DNA of 64,000 nucleotides from Microbacterium marinum (lineage in GTDB: Bacteria > Actinomycetota > Actinomycetes > Actinomycetales > Microbacteriaceae). The position numbers and the translations under genes are program-made. Every line of letters starts with the position of its first letter. The first letter of the stretch is position 1. Below, one piece after another: positions 38,338-47,248 of the stretch. The notes beneath the pieces were generated by a model that was not told the DNA's origin, did no database searches, and was given only the letters and a program-made list of their open reading frames with translations. The stretch covers positions 1,488,001 to 1,552,000 of the forward strand of contig NZ_JACHMD010000001.1 in NCBI RefSeq assembly GCF_014204835.1. Direction: 5' to 3'.

Positions 38338-39933
38338 TCAGTGGGTGTCTTCCGCTTCGATCTCGCTGCGGTCTCCCGACCACAGGGTGTGGAAGGTGCC
38401 GTCCTTGTCGATGCGCTTGTAGGTGTGGGCGCCGAAGAAGTCGCGCTGTCCCTGGATGAGGGCGGCGGGCAGCCGGTCCGCGCGGAGGCCGTCGTAGTAG
38501 GCGAGCGAAGAGCTGAAAGCGGGGGCGGGGATGCCGGATGCCGCCGAGATGCGGACGATCTCGCGCCACGCGTCCTGGGTGCGGCCGAGCGCCTCGACGA
38601 AGTACGGCGCGGTGAGCAGGACCGGGAGGTCGGCTTCGGCGTCGTAGGCGTCGGCGATGCGGTTCAGGAACTGGGCGCGGATGATGCAGCCGCCGCGCCA
38701 GATCTTGCTGACCGCACCGAGGTCGATCTCCCAGCCGTACTGGGCGGCGCCGGCGCGGATCTCGTCGAAGCCCTGGCTGTACGCGACGATCTTCGACGCG
38801 TAGAGGGCGAGGCGGACCTGCTCGACGAACGCATCGGCATCCTCGACGGAGAAGTCCTCGGAGGACGGGCCGGGCAGGGATCCCGACACGTCACGCTGCT
38901 CGCGGTGCGAGGACAGCGACCGGGCGAAGGTGGCCTCGGCGATGCCGGAGACCGGCACGCCCAGATCGAGGGCGGTCTGCACCGTCCAGGCGCCGGTGCC
39001 CTTGGCGCCGGCCTGGTCGACGATGACGTCCACGAGGGGCTTGCCGGTGGCGGCATCCGTCTGGCGGAGCACTTCGGCGGTGATCTCGATGAGGTAGCTC
39101 TCGAGCTCGCCGCGGTTCCACTCGGCGAAGATGTCGGCGATCTCGGCGGGGGTCTTGCCCGTGCCGCGGCGGATGAGGTCGTACGCCTCGGCGATGAGCT
39201 GCATGTCGGCGTACTCGATGCCGTTGTGGACCATCTTCACGAAGTGTCCGGCACCGTCGTGGCCGACGTGCGTGACGCACGGCTCGCCCTCGGCGACCGC
39301 GGCGATCGACTTCAGGATCGGGCCGAGGGTGACCCACGCCTCGTCGGGACCGCCGGGCATGAGGGACGGGCCGTTGAGCGCGCCCTCCTCGCCGCCCGAG
39401 ACGCCCATGCCGACGAAGTTGTAACCGGCCTCGGAAACAGCCTTCTCGCGGCGGATGGTGTCGGTGAACAGGCTGTTGCCGCCGTCGATGATGATGTCGC
39501 CGGGCTCGAACACGCGCATCAGCTCGTCGATGACGGCATCCGTGGGCCGCCCGGCCTTGACCATGATGATCGCGGTGCGCGGCTTCTGCAGCGACGCGGC
39601 GAACTCCTCGTACGTGAAGGCGGGGACGAACTCCGCCTCGGGGTGCGCCTCGACCAGTTCGTCGGTCTTCGAGCGCGACCGGTTGAACACGGCGACCGTG
39701 TTCCCCTCGCGGGAGGCGAGGTTGCGGGCGAGGTTCGAGCCCATCACCGCAAGGCCGACGACGCCGATGTTCGCAGGGCCCTCACCGTCGCCGGCGCCGT
39801 CGCTGCTCGCGTGCGGCGTCGTGGGACGGTCGACCTCCTCGGGCTGCGGCGCCCCCTCGTGCTTCTGGGTGGCTTCGTCCGGAGCCTGATCCTGATCGGT
39901 CGAAGGTCCGGTGGGCGAAGGGGTCGACGACAT
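38338..39933 (-). CDS. gnd: 6-phosphogluconate dehydrogenase (decarboxylating)
   Basis: Oxidises 6-phosphogluconate to ribulose-5-phosphate with NADP+ in the pentose phosphate pathway. The Rossmann motif is ANIGVVGLAVMGSNLARN, followed by FVGMGVSGGEEGALNGPS, GHDGAGHFVKMVHNGIEYAD and the long C-terminal helical domain ending in YKRIDKDGTFHTLW. The protein is 531 residues because about 53 Pro/Ser/Thr/acidic residues precede the Rossmann fold; homologues usually start near it. ATG at 39933 has GGAG 8 nt upstream, so the extension appears translated. Low complexity suggests it is disordered. Confidence 0.95.
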   Translation of the reverse strand: MSSTPSPTGPSTDQDQAPDEATQKHEGAPQPEEVDRPTTPHASSDGAGDGEGPANIGVVGLAVMGSNLARNLASREGNTVAVFNRSRSKTDELVEAHPEAEFVPAFTYEEFAASLQKPRTAIIMVKAGRPTDAVIDELMRVFEPGDIIIDGGNSLFTDTIRREKAVSEAGYNFVGMGVSGGEEGALNGPSLMPGGPDEAWVTLGPILKSIAAVAEGEPCVTHVGHDGAGHFVKMVHNGIEYADMQLIAEAYDLIRRGTGKTPAEIADIFAEWNRGELESYLIEITAEVLRQTDAATGKPLVDVIVDQAGAKGTGAWTVQTALDLGVPVSGIAEATFARSLSSHREQRDVSGSLPGPSSEDFSVEDADAFVEQVRLALYASKIVAYSQGFDEIRAGAAQYGWEIDLGAVSKIWRGGCIIRAQFLNRIADAYDAEADLPVLLTAPYFVEALGRTQDAWREIVRISAASGIPAPAFSSSLAYYDGLRADRLPAALIQGQRDFFGAHTYKRIDKDGTFHTLWSGDRSEIEAEDTH

Positions 39934-39995
39934 GCGAAACTCCAGGTCTTCGGAAAGAGGGGGCCGTGGTCGGGCGATGCCCGGGCCCGAGGCCA

Positions 39996-40001
39996 ACTTT
40001 A
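39996..40001 (-). promoter_or_regulatory. -10 box of gnd
   Basis: TAAAGT on the minus strand about 63 nt before the gnd ATG. A moderate match placed in the spacer between the small membrane gene and gnd. Confidence 0.4.
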
Positions 40002-40062
40002 TCGGCTCGCGCGGGCCGCCCGGCGCGGCGTTACGGCCGGTGTCCCGCAGCGGACGGACGCG

Positions 40063-40185
40063 TCAGTCGTTGTACTGGTTCGAGCGGCCCATGGAGAAGA
40101 ACGCGCCCGCGGTCAGCACCGCCGTCAGCGCGGTCAGTCCACCGACGAACCACAGCAGTGCGTGGGACATCCATCCGTAATCCAT
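40063..40185 (-). CDS. Forty-residue single-helix membrane peptide
   Basis: A 40-codon gene, easily missed. The product starts MDYGWMSHALLWFVGG, continues with a hydrophobic stretch to about residue 31 and ends FFSMGRSNQYND. GGAGGAACG directly precedes the ATG and TAGGCT on the minus strand (40222-40217) gives a leader of about 25 nt, so it has both promoter and ribosome-binding site. It could be a short regulatory or scaffold peptide in the membrane. Not recognised as a named family; reality is supported by the expression signals. Confidence 0.6.
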   Translation of the reverse strand: MDYGWMSHALLWFVGGLTALTAVLTAGAFFSMGRSNQYND

Positions 40186-40216
40186 CGTTCCTCCGTCGCT
40201 CAGGGGTCAGTGTTCC

Positions 40217-40239
40217 AGCCTATCCGGGCCTGGTAGACT
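40217..40239. promoter_or_regulatory. Back-to-back promoters for the small membrane gene and rplY
   Basis: Minus-strand TAGGCT (40222-40217) serves the 40-codon gene and plus-strand TAGACT (40234-40239) serves rplY. The two -10 boxes are 11 bp apart, so polymerase binding at one should interfere with the other. Confidence 0.55.
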
Positions 40240-40245
40240 CAGTGC

Positions 40246-40411
40246 GAACTTCGGCGAGGGACGCGCTCACGTGCGTCCGTGATCGACGCGGTGATGCAGG
40301 CTTCGCGGCTTTCCTCACGCGCACGCGTTCGAGTCGAAACACAGACCATCCCTGACGTGCCCCCGGGCGCGGAAGACACTTGGGCCGCGATGGCCCGCAA
40401 GGAGAACATTC
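40246..40411 (+). other. Long 5' leader of rplY with hairpin
   Basis: From the predicted start after TAGACT to the ATG is about 165 nt, the longest leader in the window. It contains a perfect hairpin GGACGC (40259-40264) / GCGTCC (about 40273-40278) and an AAGGAG site just before the gene. It could hold an autogenous L25-binding leader; no known Rfam leader is recognised by eye. Confidence 0.45.
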
Positions 40412-41047
40412 ATGTCGACTGAGACCGACACCAAGGTCGTCGCCGAGCTGCGCGAGCAGTTCGGTAAGGGCTTCGCCCGCCGCCTCCGCGCCGCCGGCAA
40501 GATCCCCGCCGTCATCTACGGTCACGGCACCGCCCCCGTCCACGTGGCCCTTCCCGGACACCAGGTCTTCCTGCTCGTCCGCCGCGCCAACGCGGTCCTC
40601 GAGCTCGAGATCAACGGCGAGCAGCAGCTCACCCTGGTCAAGGACGTCCAGAAGGACCCCGTGCACCAGATCATCGAGCACATCGACCTTCTCGTCGTGA
40701 AGAAGGGCGAGAAGATCCAGGTCGACGTCCCCGTCGTCGTCACCGGTGAGTCCTTCGCCGGCACCATCGCCGTGCAGGACGCGACCTCCGTTTCGCTCGA
40801 GGTCGAGGCCACCCACATCCCCGGCAACGTCGAGGTCTCGGTCGAGGGCCTCGAAGAGGGCGCGCAGATCACCGCCGCCGACATCACCCTGCCCCGCGGC
40901 GCGACGCTGCTGGCCGACCCGGAGACGCTCATCGTCGCCGTGTCCGTGCCCGCCGCCCCCGTCGAGGACGAGGCTGAGGCGACCGAGGGCGACGAGGCCG
41001 CTGACGCAGCTGCCGAGGACGCTCCCGCCGAGGACGCCGCAGAGTAA
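40412..41047 (+). CDS. rplY: 50S ribosomal protein L25/general stress protein Ctc
   Basis: Binds 5S rRNA. The 211-residue TL5/CTC form has an N-terminal L25 domain (about 8-92: [22 protein letters not shown]) and a C-terminal beta domain (about 98-185: [15 protein letters not shown]), then an Ala/Glu/Asp-rich tail typical of actinobacterial members. AAGGAG precedes the ATG. A 13-bp hairpin follows the stop and pth begins 67 bp downstream. The rplY-pth-mfd order is a conserved actinobacterial cluster. Confidence 0.96.
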   Translation: MSTETDTKVVAELREQFGKGFARRLRAAGKIPAVIYGHGTAPVHVALPGHQVFLLVRRANAVLELEINGEQQLTLVKDVQKDPVHQIIEHIDLLVVKKGEKIQVDVPVVVTGESFAGTIAVQDATSVSLEVEATHIPGNVEVSVEGLEEGAQITAADITLPRGATLLADPETLIVAVSVPAAPVEDEAEATEGDEAADAAAEDAPAEDAAE

Positions 41048-41061
41048 TCAGCTCTTCCGAA

Positions 41062-41097
41062 CGAAGCCCGTCGCCGCACTCGCAGCGACGGGCTTCG
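41062..41097. terminator. Strong hairpin between rplY and pth
   Basis: CGAAGCCCGTCGC (41062-41074) and its exact reverse complement (41085-41097) form a 13-bp stem with a 10-nt loop. There is no T-tract. It may end rplY transcripts or attenuate pth. Confidence 0.7.
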
Positions 41098-41114
41098 TCG
41101 TCGAAAGGACGGTC

Positions 41115-41699
41115 ATGTCAGACAGCTGGCTCATCGTGGGCCTCGGCAATCCCGGGCCGCGCTACGAGGCGACTCGCCACAACGTCGGTCAGATGGTGAT
41201 CGACGAGCTCGCGGCGCGGCGATCCGAGACGCTTCGCGCCCACAAGGCGAACGCCCGTGTTGCGGAGACCTGGTTGCGACCCGGCGCGGCGAAGCTCGTG
41301 CTCGCGAAGCCGAACTCCTTCATGAATGTGTCGGGCGGGCCCGTGGCATCCCTTGCGAAGTTCTACGGCATCCCGGCGGAGCGCGTCATCGTCATCCACG
41401 ACGAGCTCGACATCCCGTTCGACACCCTCAAGCTGAAGACCGGGGGCGGTCACGGCGGCCACAACGGCGTCCGCGACGTCGCCAAGGCGCTGGGGACGCC
41501 GGAGTTCCCGCGGGTGCGCGTCGGCATCGGACGTCCGCCCGGGCGTCAGGACCCCGCGGACTGGGTGCTCGACCCGTTCGGCGCGTCCGAGCGTCAGGCG
41601 CTCCCGATCGCGATCTCGGATGCCGCGGACGCCGTCGAGCTCCTCGTGGACGAGGGCCTGCTCGCGGCGCAGCAGCGGCACCACGCGCCGCGCGCCTGA
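41115..41699 (+). CDS. pth: Peptidyl-tRNA hydrolase
   Basis: Frees tRNA from prematurely released peptidyl-tRNA. The 194-residue protein has the family start [19 protein letters not shown] with the catalytic His in RHNVG, then [24 protein letters not shown] and [18 protein letters not shown] at 41115 with AAAGGA about 6 nt upstream fixes the start; upstream frame is a shadow of rplY. Downstream mfd has its own leaderless promoter. Confidence 0.96.
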   Translation: MSDSWLIVGLGNPGPRYEATRHNVGQMVIDELAARRSETLRAHKANARVAETWLRPGAAKLVLAKPNSFMNVSGGPVASLAKFYGIPAERVIVIHDELDIPFDTLKLKTGGGHGGHNGVRDVAKALGTPEFPRVRVGIGRPPGRQDPADWVLDPFGASERQALPIAISDAADAVELLVDEGLLAAQQRHHAPRA

Positions 41700-41729
41700 G
41701 CCGTCGCGCCGCGTGTCCGGGACCGCGCG

Positions 41730-41735
41730 TAGACT
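41730..41735 (+). promoter_or_regulatory. Leaderless-type -10 box of mfd
   Basis: TAGACT followed by 6 nt (TCTCCG) and the GTG at 41742. Confidence 0.6.
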
Positions 41736-41741
41736 TCTCCG

Positions 41742-44700
41742 GTGACAATTCCCGGGATCGTGCGCGCCCTCGAGCAGGCTGACAGTTTCCGGGAGGCCCT
41801 CGCTGCGGGTTCCGCGGATGCCGATTTCTCGGCGGTGACCGGCGTCGATGCGCCCCTGCTGGCCGGCCTCCTCCAGCGCCGCGCGGCGGCCGGACGCCCC
41901 GCCGCTCTGCTTCTCGTGGCTCCGACCGGTCGCCGGGCGGAGAGCATCGGTGCCGCTCTCCAGTGTCTTCTGCCGGAAGCGACCGTCCGCCATCTGCCCG
42001 CGTGGGAGACGCTCCCGCACGAGCGGCTGAGCCCCAGCGCCGAGACCGTCGGGCGCCGCCTCAGTGTGCTTCGCGACGCCGCCAACTGGGACGGCTCCTC
42101 GCCGCTCATCGTGACCGCGTCCGTGCGCGGGGCGCTGCAGCCGATCGCGGCAGGGCTGACGGATGCCGGTGTCGTCCAGCTCGACGTCGGCTCGCGCGGC
42201 CATGAGCAGGGCGATGTCGTGCGGCGGCTCGTCGAGCTCGCCTACCACCGCGTCGACATGGTCTCCCGCCGCGGCGAGTTCGCGGTGCGCGGCGGGATCC
42301 TCGACGTGTTCCCGCCGGTCGCCGATCACCCGTTCCGCGTGGATTTCTTCGGCGACGAGGTCGACCAGATCCGGGCGTTCTCCGTCGCAGACCAGCGGTC
42401 GCTGCCCGGTGAGGTGCGGAGCGTCACCCTCCTGCCCAGCCGCGAGCTCCTCCTGACCGAGAGCGTCCGCGAGCGCGCGGCATCCCTTCGCGACCGGATG
42501 CCGGGCCTCGGCACCATGCTCGAGAAGATGAGCGAGGGCATTCCCGTCGAGGGGATGGAGTCGCTGCTGCCGGCCGTCGCCGACGCGGTGCTCCCGCTCG
42601 TGGACTACCTGCCCGAGAGCGCCGCGGTGGCCGTCGTCGACCCGGAGCGTGCCGTCACCCGCGCGATGACGCTGAGCGAGACGAACCGCGAGTTCCTCGA
42701 GGCGGCCTGGAGCGCCGCGACCGCGGGCGGCGACAGCCCGGTCGACCTGGGCGCGGGCGACTTCCTCTCGCTCCCCGATCTGCGCGAGGCGGCATCCGCC
42801 CGCGGCGGCACCTGGTGGACGTTCAGCACGTTCGACTCCGGAGCTGCTGACGCCGAGGCCGAGGGTCTTGTGGAGTCCGCTGATGGTGCCGTCCGCGTGC
42901 CCGCGACGGCGGTGCCCTCGTTCCAGGGCAACGTCGACGGCGCGACGGAGCACATCGCCCGTCTGCTCGGTGACGGGTGGCGCGTGGTGGTCGCGGCATC
43001 CGGAACCGGACTCGTCGAACGCTCCCGCGACGTGCTCGCGGAGCGCGGTCTCGCGGCGCGCGCCGTCGACGCGATCGACGACGTGCCCGAGCCGGGGGTC
43101 GCCGTCTCGACCGTCGCCACGCTCGAGGCGGGCTTCCAGTTCGGGGGCGCGAAGCTCGCCGTCTTCACCGAGAGCGACTTCTACGGCCGCACGATCGGCG
43201 GCGACAATCGCGTCGTCAAGAAGCTCGCGTCGCGCCGCAAGAACGTCGTCGACCCGCTGCAGCTGAAGGCCGGCGATTACGTCGTGCATTCCACGCACGG
43301 CATCGGCAAGTTCGTCGAGCTCGTCCAGCGCGAGGTCTCGTCGGGCGGTCGCAACGCCGTGAAGAGCACGCGAGAGTACCTCGTGCTCGAGTACGCGCCG
43401 TCCAAGCGCGGGCACCCCGGCGACAAGCTCTTCGTCCCGACCGACCAGCTCGACCTGCTGTCGCGGTACGTCGGCGGCGAGGCCCCGCAGCTGTCGAAGA
43501 TGGGTGGCTCGGATTGGGCCGCCGCGAAGGGCAAGGCGCGCAGGGCGGTCCGCGACATCGCGGTCGAGCTCGTGAAGCTGTACTCGGCGCGCATGTCGTC
43601 GAAGGGATACGCGTTCGGTCCAGACACGCCGTGGCAGCGCGAGCTCGAAGAGGCGTTCCCGTTCGCCGAGACGCCCGATCAGCTGCAGACGATCGACGAG
43701 ATCAAGGCCGACATGGAGAAGCCGATCCCGATGGACCGCCTGCTCTCCGGCGACGTCGGCTTTGGCAAGACCGAGGTCGCCGTCCGTGCCGCGTTCAAGG
43801 CGATCCAGGAGGGCAAGCAGGTCGCGATGCTCGTCCCGACGACGCTGCTCGTCAAGCAGCACCTCGAGACGTTCACCGAGCGCTTCGCCGGGTTCCCGGT
43901 CAAGGTGCGGCCGCTGTCGCGCTTCCAGACCGACAAGGAAGCGCGCGAGACCCTCGCGGGCATCACCGACGGCACGGTCGACATGGTGATCGGCACGCAC
44001 CGCATCCTCACCGAGAAGGTCGCGTTCAAGGATCTCGGGCTGATGATCATCGACGAGGAGCAGCGGTTCGGCGTTGAGCACAAGGACGCGCTCAAGAAGC
44101 TGAAGACGAACGTCGACATCCTCGCGATGAGCGCGACCCCGATCCCGCGGACGCTCGAGATGGCGGTGACGGGCATCCGCGAGATGTCGACGCTCGCGAC
44201 GCCGCCCGAGGACCGGCATCCGATCCTCACCTACGTCGGTGCGCGCAGCGACAAGCAGATCGCCGCCGCAATCCGGCGCGAGCTCCTCCGCGAGGGGCAG
44301 GTGTTCTTCGTCCACAACCGGGTGTCGTCGATCCAGCGCGTCGCCGCGCAGCTGGCCGAACTCGTGCCCGAGGCGCGTATCGCCGTCGCGCACGGACAGA
44401 TGGGCGAGCACGCACTCGAGCAGGTCGTGGACGACTTCTGGGAGCGTCGCGCTGACGTGCTCGTGTCGACGACGATCATCGAGACCGGTCTCGACATCGC
44501 GAACGCCAACACGATGATCATCGACCGCGCCGACAAGTACGGCTTGTCGCAGCTGCACCAGTTGCGCGGCCGTGTCGGTCGTGGTCGGGAGCGCGCGTAC
44601 GCCTACTTCCTGTACGACGAGCACAAGCCGCTGAGCGAGACCGCCGCCGACCGTCTCGAGACGATCGCGGTGAACAACGATCTCGGGTCGGGCATGCAGG

Positions 44701-45329
44701 TCGCGCTGAAGGACCTCGAGATCCGCGGCGCCGGCAACCTGCTGGGTGCCGAACAAGCCGGACACATCGCCGGTGTCGGGTTCGACCTGTACCTCCGGAT
44801 GATCGGCGAGGCCGTCGCGACGTTCCGCGGCGACGAGACCGAAGGGCCGACCGAGCTGCGGCTCGAGCTGCCCGTGCAGGCGCGCATCCCGGAGTCGTAC
44901 ATCGACAGCGAGCGGCTGCGCCTCGAGGCGTACCAGAAGCTGTCCGCTGCGGCTGCGGTCACAGCCGCGCCCGACGCGATCGACCTGGTGCTCGAGGAGC
45001 TGACCGATCGTTACGGTGCGCCGCCGGCCGAGGTCGAGGGACTGATCGCGATCGCGCGGCTGCGGCGTCGCGCCGCGGCATCCGGCCTGTCCGACGTCGT
45101 CGCGATGGGGCCGAACCTGCGCATCGCGCCGGCGCAGCTGCCCGACTCGATCCGCGTGCGCCTGCAGCGCCTGCACCCCAAGGCGAAGGTCGTCGCCGGG
45201 GGAGACGCGATGGTCGTGCCGCTCCCGACGGCGGCCGGCGAGCCGCTCGCAGATGCCGACCTCATCGCGTGGACCGCACAGCTGCTCGATCAGATCTTCC
45301 CGCTGCCCGCCGCCGACAGCGACGCGTAG
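41742..45329 (+). CDS. mfd: Transcription-repair coupling factor
   Basis: ATP-dependent translocase that removes stalled RNA polymerase and recruits UvrA. The 1195-residue protein shows the UvrB-like N-terminal module (about 1-330), the RNA-polymerase-interacting CarD-like domain (about 505-600: GDYVVHSTHGIGKFVEL) and RecG-type helicase motifs: SGDVGFGKTEVAVRAAFKA (Walker A), IIDEEQRFG (Walker B), SATPIPRTLEMA and the TRG region ENTGLDIANANTMI-like STTIIETGLDIANANTMIID. The C-terminal TRCF domain follows. GTG at 41742 matches the leaderless spacing. Confidence 0.97.
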   Translation: MTIPGIVRALEQADSFREALAAGSADADFSAVTGVDAPLLAGLLQRRAAAGRPAALLLVAPTGRRAESIGAALQCLLPEATVRHLPAWETLPHERLSPSAETVGRRLSVLRDAANWDGSSPLIVTASVRGALQPIAAGLTDAGVVQLDVGSRGHEQGDVVRRLVELAYHRVDMVSRRGEFAVRGGILDVFPPVADHPFRVDFFGDEVDQIRAFSVADQRSLPGEVRSVTLLPSRELLLTESVRERAASLRDRMPGLGTMLEKMSEGIPVEGMESLLPAVADAVLPLVDYLPESAAVAVVDPERAVTRAMTLSETNREFLEAAWSAATAGGDSPVDLGAGDFLSLPDLREAASARGGTWWTFSTFDSGAADAEAEGLVESADGAVRVPATAVPSFQGNVDGATEHIARLLGDGWRVVVAASGTGLVERSRDVLAERGLAARAVDAIDDVPEPGVAVSTVATLEAGFQFGGAKLAVFTESDFYGRTIGGDNRVVKKLASRRKNVVDPLQLKAGDYVVHSTHGIGKFVELVQREVSSGGRNAVKSTREYLVLEYAPSKRGHPGDKLFVPTDQLDLLSRYVGGEAPQLSKMGGSDWAAAKGKARRAVRDIAVELVKLYSARMSSKGYAFGPDTPWQRELEEAFPFAETPDQLQTIDEIKADMEKPIPMDRLLSGDVGFGKTEVAVRAAFKAIQEGKQVAMLVPTTLLVKQHLETFTERFAGFPVKVRPLSRFQTDKEARETLAGITDGTVDMVIGTHRILTEKVAFKDLGLMIIDEEQRFGVEHKDALKKLKTNVDILAMSATPIPRTLEMAVTGIREMSTLATPPEDRHPILTYVGARSDKQIAAAIRRELLREGQVFFVHNRVSSIQRVAAQLAELVPEARIAVAHGQMGEHALEQVVDDFWERRADVLVSTTIIETGLDIANANTMIIDRADKYGLSQLHQLRGRVGRGRERAYAYFLYDEHKPLSETAADRLETIAVNNDLGSGMQVALKDLEIRGAGNLLGAEQAGHIAGVGFDLYLRMIGEAVATFRGDETEGPTELRLELPVQARIPESYIDSERLRLEAYQKLSAAAAVTAAPDAIDLVLEELTDRYGAPPAEVEGLIAIARLRRRAAASGLSDVVAMGPNLRIAPAQLPDSIRVRLQRLHPKAKVVAGGDAMVVPLPTAAGEPLADADLIAWTAQLLDQIFPLPAADSDA

Positions 45330-45339
45330 CCCGCCGCGG

Positions 45340-45590
45340 TCAGAGCGTGAGTGTGCCGGATGCCAGCAGCACGACGGCTGCGACCGCGATCCATCCCGCA
45401 GCCCGGATGCCGGCGCCCCGGCGCTCGGCGAGCGCGACCCGCAGACCGAACCCCGCCGTCAGGAAGTAGGGGATCAGCGCGAGGGCGCTCGTGGGCTCAG
45501 TGCCACGTCGAAGGCGTTGGCTGCGAAGAGCACGACGATCAGCAGCACCTGCACGGGCACGGTCGACATCGTGAGGGCGCGCTCATCGGG
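45340..45590 (-). pseudogene. Decayed APC-family amino-acid permease remnant
   Basis: On the minus strand, directly after the gdhA stop, the frame reads RALTMSTVPVQVLLIVVL and AANAFDVALSP, then needs one extra base near 45487 to continue as TSALALIPYFLTAGFGL and on to a stop at 45340-45342. This aligns with ALTLSSLLAQ... and SALALIPFFLSAAYGL in the intact antiporter at 50001-51449. The remnant lacks the first three quarters of the protein and about 60 residues near the end. It is therefore a frameshifted, deleted paralogue. Confidence 0.8.
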
Positions 45591-47236
<1,646 letters not shown>

Positions 47237-47248
47237 CGACGCGCCACG

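Noticed and set aside
41118..45176. A long minus-strand open frame antisense to pth and mfd
   Set aside because: Mfd on the plus strand has every expected motif. The antisense product is low-complexity and has no start context.
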